32,979 nucleotides of DNA, taken from NCBI GenBank assembly GCA_018065935.1, contig JAGHSJ010000407.1:1-32979 (forward strand), written 5' to 3'. The stretch is from Candidatus Kurthia equi. GTDB lineage: Bacteria; Bacillota; Bacilli; Bacillales_A; Planococcaceae. Made by a program: the position numbers and the translations under genes. The notes beneath the pieces were generated by a model. It was not told the DNA's origin and searched no databases. It saw only the letters and a list, made by a program, of their open reading frames with translations. This document shows positions 30,622 to 32,979 of this stretch, piece after piece (position 1 is the stretch's first letter; the number at the start of each line of letters is the position of its first letter).

Positions 30622-30667
30622 AAAAGAGGTGCAAATCGCATTTGAATCGCGATTTGCACCTCTTTCT
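30622..30667 (+). terminator. serA terminator
   Basis: Perfect 17-bp stem AAAGAGGTGCAAATCGC / GCGATTTGCACCTCTTT. Confidence 0.85.
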
Positions 30668-30956
30668 CTTTTACATAATGATAAACTCTCTATTAACATA
30701 ACCTATATATTTTTTACCTTTTTCAACATAAGTTACTCTAACCCAATCATTTGTAAAAGTAGATTCCTTATAGCCGCTATCTTGATTAATTACCATAATA
30801 GTTCCTCTTGGAATTTTAGCTATTCTTTTAGATTTAATTGAAGCCGATTTTCTTAAATTTAGGCTGTTTTCGTAAAGTTTGTTGTTTTTAAAATATGCTA
30901 TAATAAACATGAAACATTTTCCAATTATAACCATCTAATATATAGGAGGAGATATT

Positions 30957-31391
30957 ATGAAAAAAATTAAATACCTTATTTCCCTTTTTGGTATAGTCTC
31001 AATATTTTTAGTAGGATGTTCAAACGTAATAGAAAATGAAGAACAATATATAAAAGTTCAACATCGTATTGGTGATGAAAATAAATATGAGGATTTCAAA
31101 GAAATTACTGATAATGAACAGGTTCAAAAAGTGAAAGATATTTTAAATGAGATTGATTGGGAAAATGCAAAAGTAAGTATGGCTCACCCACCTGATTACA
31201 GGTTCATATTTCAATACAAAAATCCTAAAATTGAAGCAAAAGCGGTGACATATGAACTTTGGATAAGTCCGAACAAAGATAAAGTGGAACTTGTTATAGA
31301 CGCTGAAAGTAAATATATTCAATTAGATACGGGGAATTCAGCAGAACTCTTTGAAATCCTTGTTGGCGAAGAATTATCAGACCAAAAATAA
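30957..31391 (+). CDS. Putative lipoprotein passenger gene within the IS
   Basis: Signal peptide plus lipobox FLVGC; SD aggaggag before ATG; own terminator; inside IS boundaries. Confidence 0.85.
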   Translation: MKKIKYLISLFGIVSIFLVGCSNVIENEEQYIKVQHRIGDENKYEDFKEITDNEQVQKVKDILNEIDWENAKVSMAHPPDYRFIFQYKNPKIEAKAVTYELWISPNKDKVELVIDAESKYIQLDTGNSAELFEILVGEELSDQK

Positions 31392-31397
31392 TAATTT

Positions 31398-31421
31398 GAC
31401 CTCGATTTTAGAGGTCTTTTT
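31398..31421 (+). terminator. Terminator after passenger lipoprotein
   Basis: GACCTC gatttta GAGGTC TTTTT. Confidence 0.75.
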
Positions 31422-31479
31422 CTGTGTAAATAATTTATTTTCATGCTATGGTTGGGAGCGAAAAGCTCATGAATGTTTA

Positions 31480-32490
31480 TTATGCACTTTTAAACAATTC
31501 AACAGTTTTATAATTGGATTTTTGGCAGGCTGAAATAAGCATTTGCTCAATCCGCTTGTCAAATGCTAAATGTTTCCCTATCTCAAGCCAGCGGAACCAG
31601 TAAAGATAATTGTCTAAATAACGAGTCCCTACACCTTTAAAGCGTTCCATCCAACCTTTCAAACGATTATGGAAATTGTTTACGTGTTGGATGTGGAAAA
31701 TCCCCTTTTTTACACGTTGTTTTAGTCTCTCATTTACCGTTTCGTGTTGTAACCCCTTAATTCTTGCAAACTTCTTATAGTTAGTGGCAGTATCCGTACA
31801 TAGTAAAGCAGAAGGGTGGATATACCCTCCTATTACCTTATCAATTTCCTCTGCTTTTACACGACCAGTACCTGCTTTTCGAGCGATGATATTACCATTA
31901 CGGTCTTGTGCCACTACAACAGCAATTTTAAGATTGGAAATCCCTCTTTTTTCATCTTTTTCTCCACGCTTTTTAGGTTTTCTATGATTTATTTGACGAT
32001 GACCTTTTAACGATTCGCGAAAGAAAGTTTCATCGCTCTCAACAATACCTTGTAATTGATTAAATCCTTGACTCCCTAATGCGTACAAGATTTTATGTCG
32101 CCAATAAAATGCGGTAGAAATGTGGATTTGAAGTTTATCAGCAATTTTAGGCAGCGTATATCCCTCGACCATAAGTTCAATGTATTTAACCCATTTTTCA
32201 GGATAATGTGATCCTGAGAATGGTGTATTCGTCATATCATTAAATGACTTTCCGCAATCTTTGCATAGATAACGTTGGCGACTGCGATATTTGCCGTTTC
32301 GTTTAACGTCTGTGCTACCACAATGAACACAACCTAAGCCCGAAGAAAATCTTGCTTCACGAATACTTTTTAGAAGTTTATTGATTTTATCTGGTTCTTC
32401 TGGGAATAAATCTTGCTTCATCGCTTCAAATAGTGCCAACTGCTCCGATTTACTTAATTCGCTAAAATCCTCATAAACGTCTAACCACAT
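31480..32490 (-). CDS. IS1595-family transposase (ISXO2-like domain)
   Basis: N-terminal zinc ribbon 'CVHCGSTDVKRNGKYRSRQRYLCKDCGKSF', 'IVESDETFF', 'LCTDTATNYKKFA', 'HIQHVNNFHNRLKGWMERFKGVGTRYLDNYLYWFRWLE'. Confidence 0.93.
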   Translation of the reverse strand: MWLDVYEDFSELSKSEQLALFEAMKQDLFPEEPDKINKLLKSIREARFSSGLGCVHCGSTDVKRNGKYRSRQRYLCKDCGKSFNDMTNTPFSGSHYPEKWVKYIELMVEGYTLPKIADKLQIHISTAFYWRHKILYALGSQGFNQLQGIVESDETFFRESLKGHRQINHRKPKKRGEKDEKRGISNLKIAVVVAQDRNGNIIARKAGTGRVKAEEIDKVIGGYIHPSALLCTDTATNYKKFARIKGLQHETVNERLKQRVKKGIFHIQHVNNFHNRLKGWMERFKGVGTRYLDNYLYWFRWLEIGKHLAFDKRIEQMLISACQKSNYKTVELFKSA

Positions 32491-32979
32491 AATCTATGCC
32501 TCCTAAAAGCCAATAATGTCTTACTCTATATACATATACCCAAGAAAGCAACAATTTATGCGAAAACAGCCTAAATTTAAAATAGGTGCATTCGAAACAA
32601 CATAATCTACTGAATATAAACTAGCTCTCAGATGATTTGTTTTGATATAGCCAGTTCTATTTTTTTTGCCATCATATTTATTCGTAAATTTAACTTTCAC
32701 CCAATATTCATTAACGAATTTAATAATTTTTACTCTATTAGGAGATACATCTCCACCAATAATCAATTCTTGAGGTACTATAGAAGCTTTAATTACTCCT
32801 TTTTTCTTTCCATTTACTTTATCGTAGTAAGGTGAATTCTTAACTAGATACAATTCGTAACCTGTTTGAGGACTATTTTTTAACTTTGCAGAAACAGCAG
32901 GTGAGTAGCAAAATAAACTAGCGACAAATAATAATAGAATTACTACGATACAATATTTCTTAATGTTCATCTTTATAAC

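Larger units (their letters stand above)
30862..32571 (-). mobile_element. IS1595-family-like insertion sequence with passenger gene (1,710 bp)
   Basis: IRL GGCTGTTTTCGTAAAGTTTGTTG vs IRR GGCTGTTTTCGCATAAATTGTTG (19/23); flanking TAAATTTA at 30854-30861 and 32572-32579. Confidence 0.93.
30671..32970 (-). pseudogene. Secreted two-SH3-like-domain protein, interrupted by IS (segments 32970..32572 and 30853..30671)
   Basis: Joining across the 8-bp TSD restores one frame of 193 codons: ...VVSNAPILNL|RKSASIKSKRIAKIPRGTIMVI...; signal peptide at N-terminus. Confidence 0.9.

Noticed and set aside
30629-30841. + strand ORF after serA
   Set aside because: Runs through the serA terminator and is antisense to the SH3 gene fragment.
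31351-31533. + strand ORF between passenger lipoprotein and transposase
   Set aside because: Overlaps the lipoprotein 3' end and its terminator, and the transposase 3' end; no RBS.
1-32979. CRISPR arrays, tRNA/rRNA genes, prophage or defence cassettes
   Set aside because: No regularly spaced direct repeats, no cloverleaf/rRNA-like segments, and no integrase, Cas or restriction-modification signatures were recognised.

Overview
The window is a Firmicutes (Bacillales, Lysinibacillus/Planococcaceae-like) chromosomal segment. It shows B. subtilis-like synteny: yhfH; yhgE-yhgD; hemY-hemH-hemE; hmoB; a YhaA-like amidohydrolase; ecsAB; hit; trpP; yhaH; hpr; prsA; yhaM-yhaN-yhaO; a YhzC-like gene; an enoyl-CoA hydratase; and a T-box-controlled serine-biosynthesis pair (class V aminotransferase plus serA). 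Most of it is ordinary core genome. The items I consider worth a second look are: (1) a complete 1,710-bp IS1595-family-like element with matching terminal inverted repeats, a perfect 8-bp target duplication (TAAATTTA) and a lipoprotein passenger gene; removing it restores a 193-codon two-SH3-like secreted protein in frame; (2) a run of five NAG triplets at exact 5-nt periodicity over the trpP Shine-Dalgarno, which looks like a TRAP site; (3) a matched pair of 23-bp operator-like palindromes upstream of the TetR gene and of yhgE; (4) a tightly coupled four-gene module (beta-propeller lipoprotein, response regulator, histidine kinase, FixH/YtkA-like lipoprotein) between the heme genes and yhgDE; (5) a serine-type T-box upstream of a non-SerC aminotransferase paired with serA; (6) structured intergenic elements, including twin hairpins with identical 7-nt loops, a ~115-nt palindrome after yhaM, and a family of look-alike terminators. 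No CRISPR, tRNA or rRNA was seen. All assignments are from reading the sequence; no database search was run.
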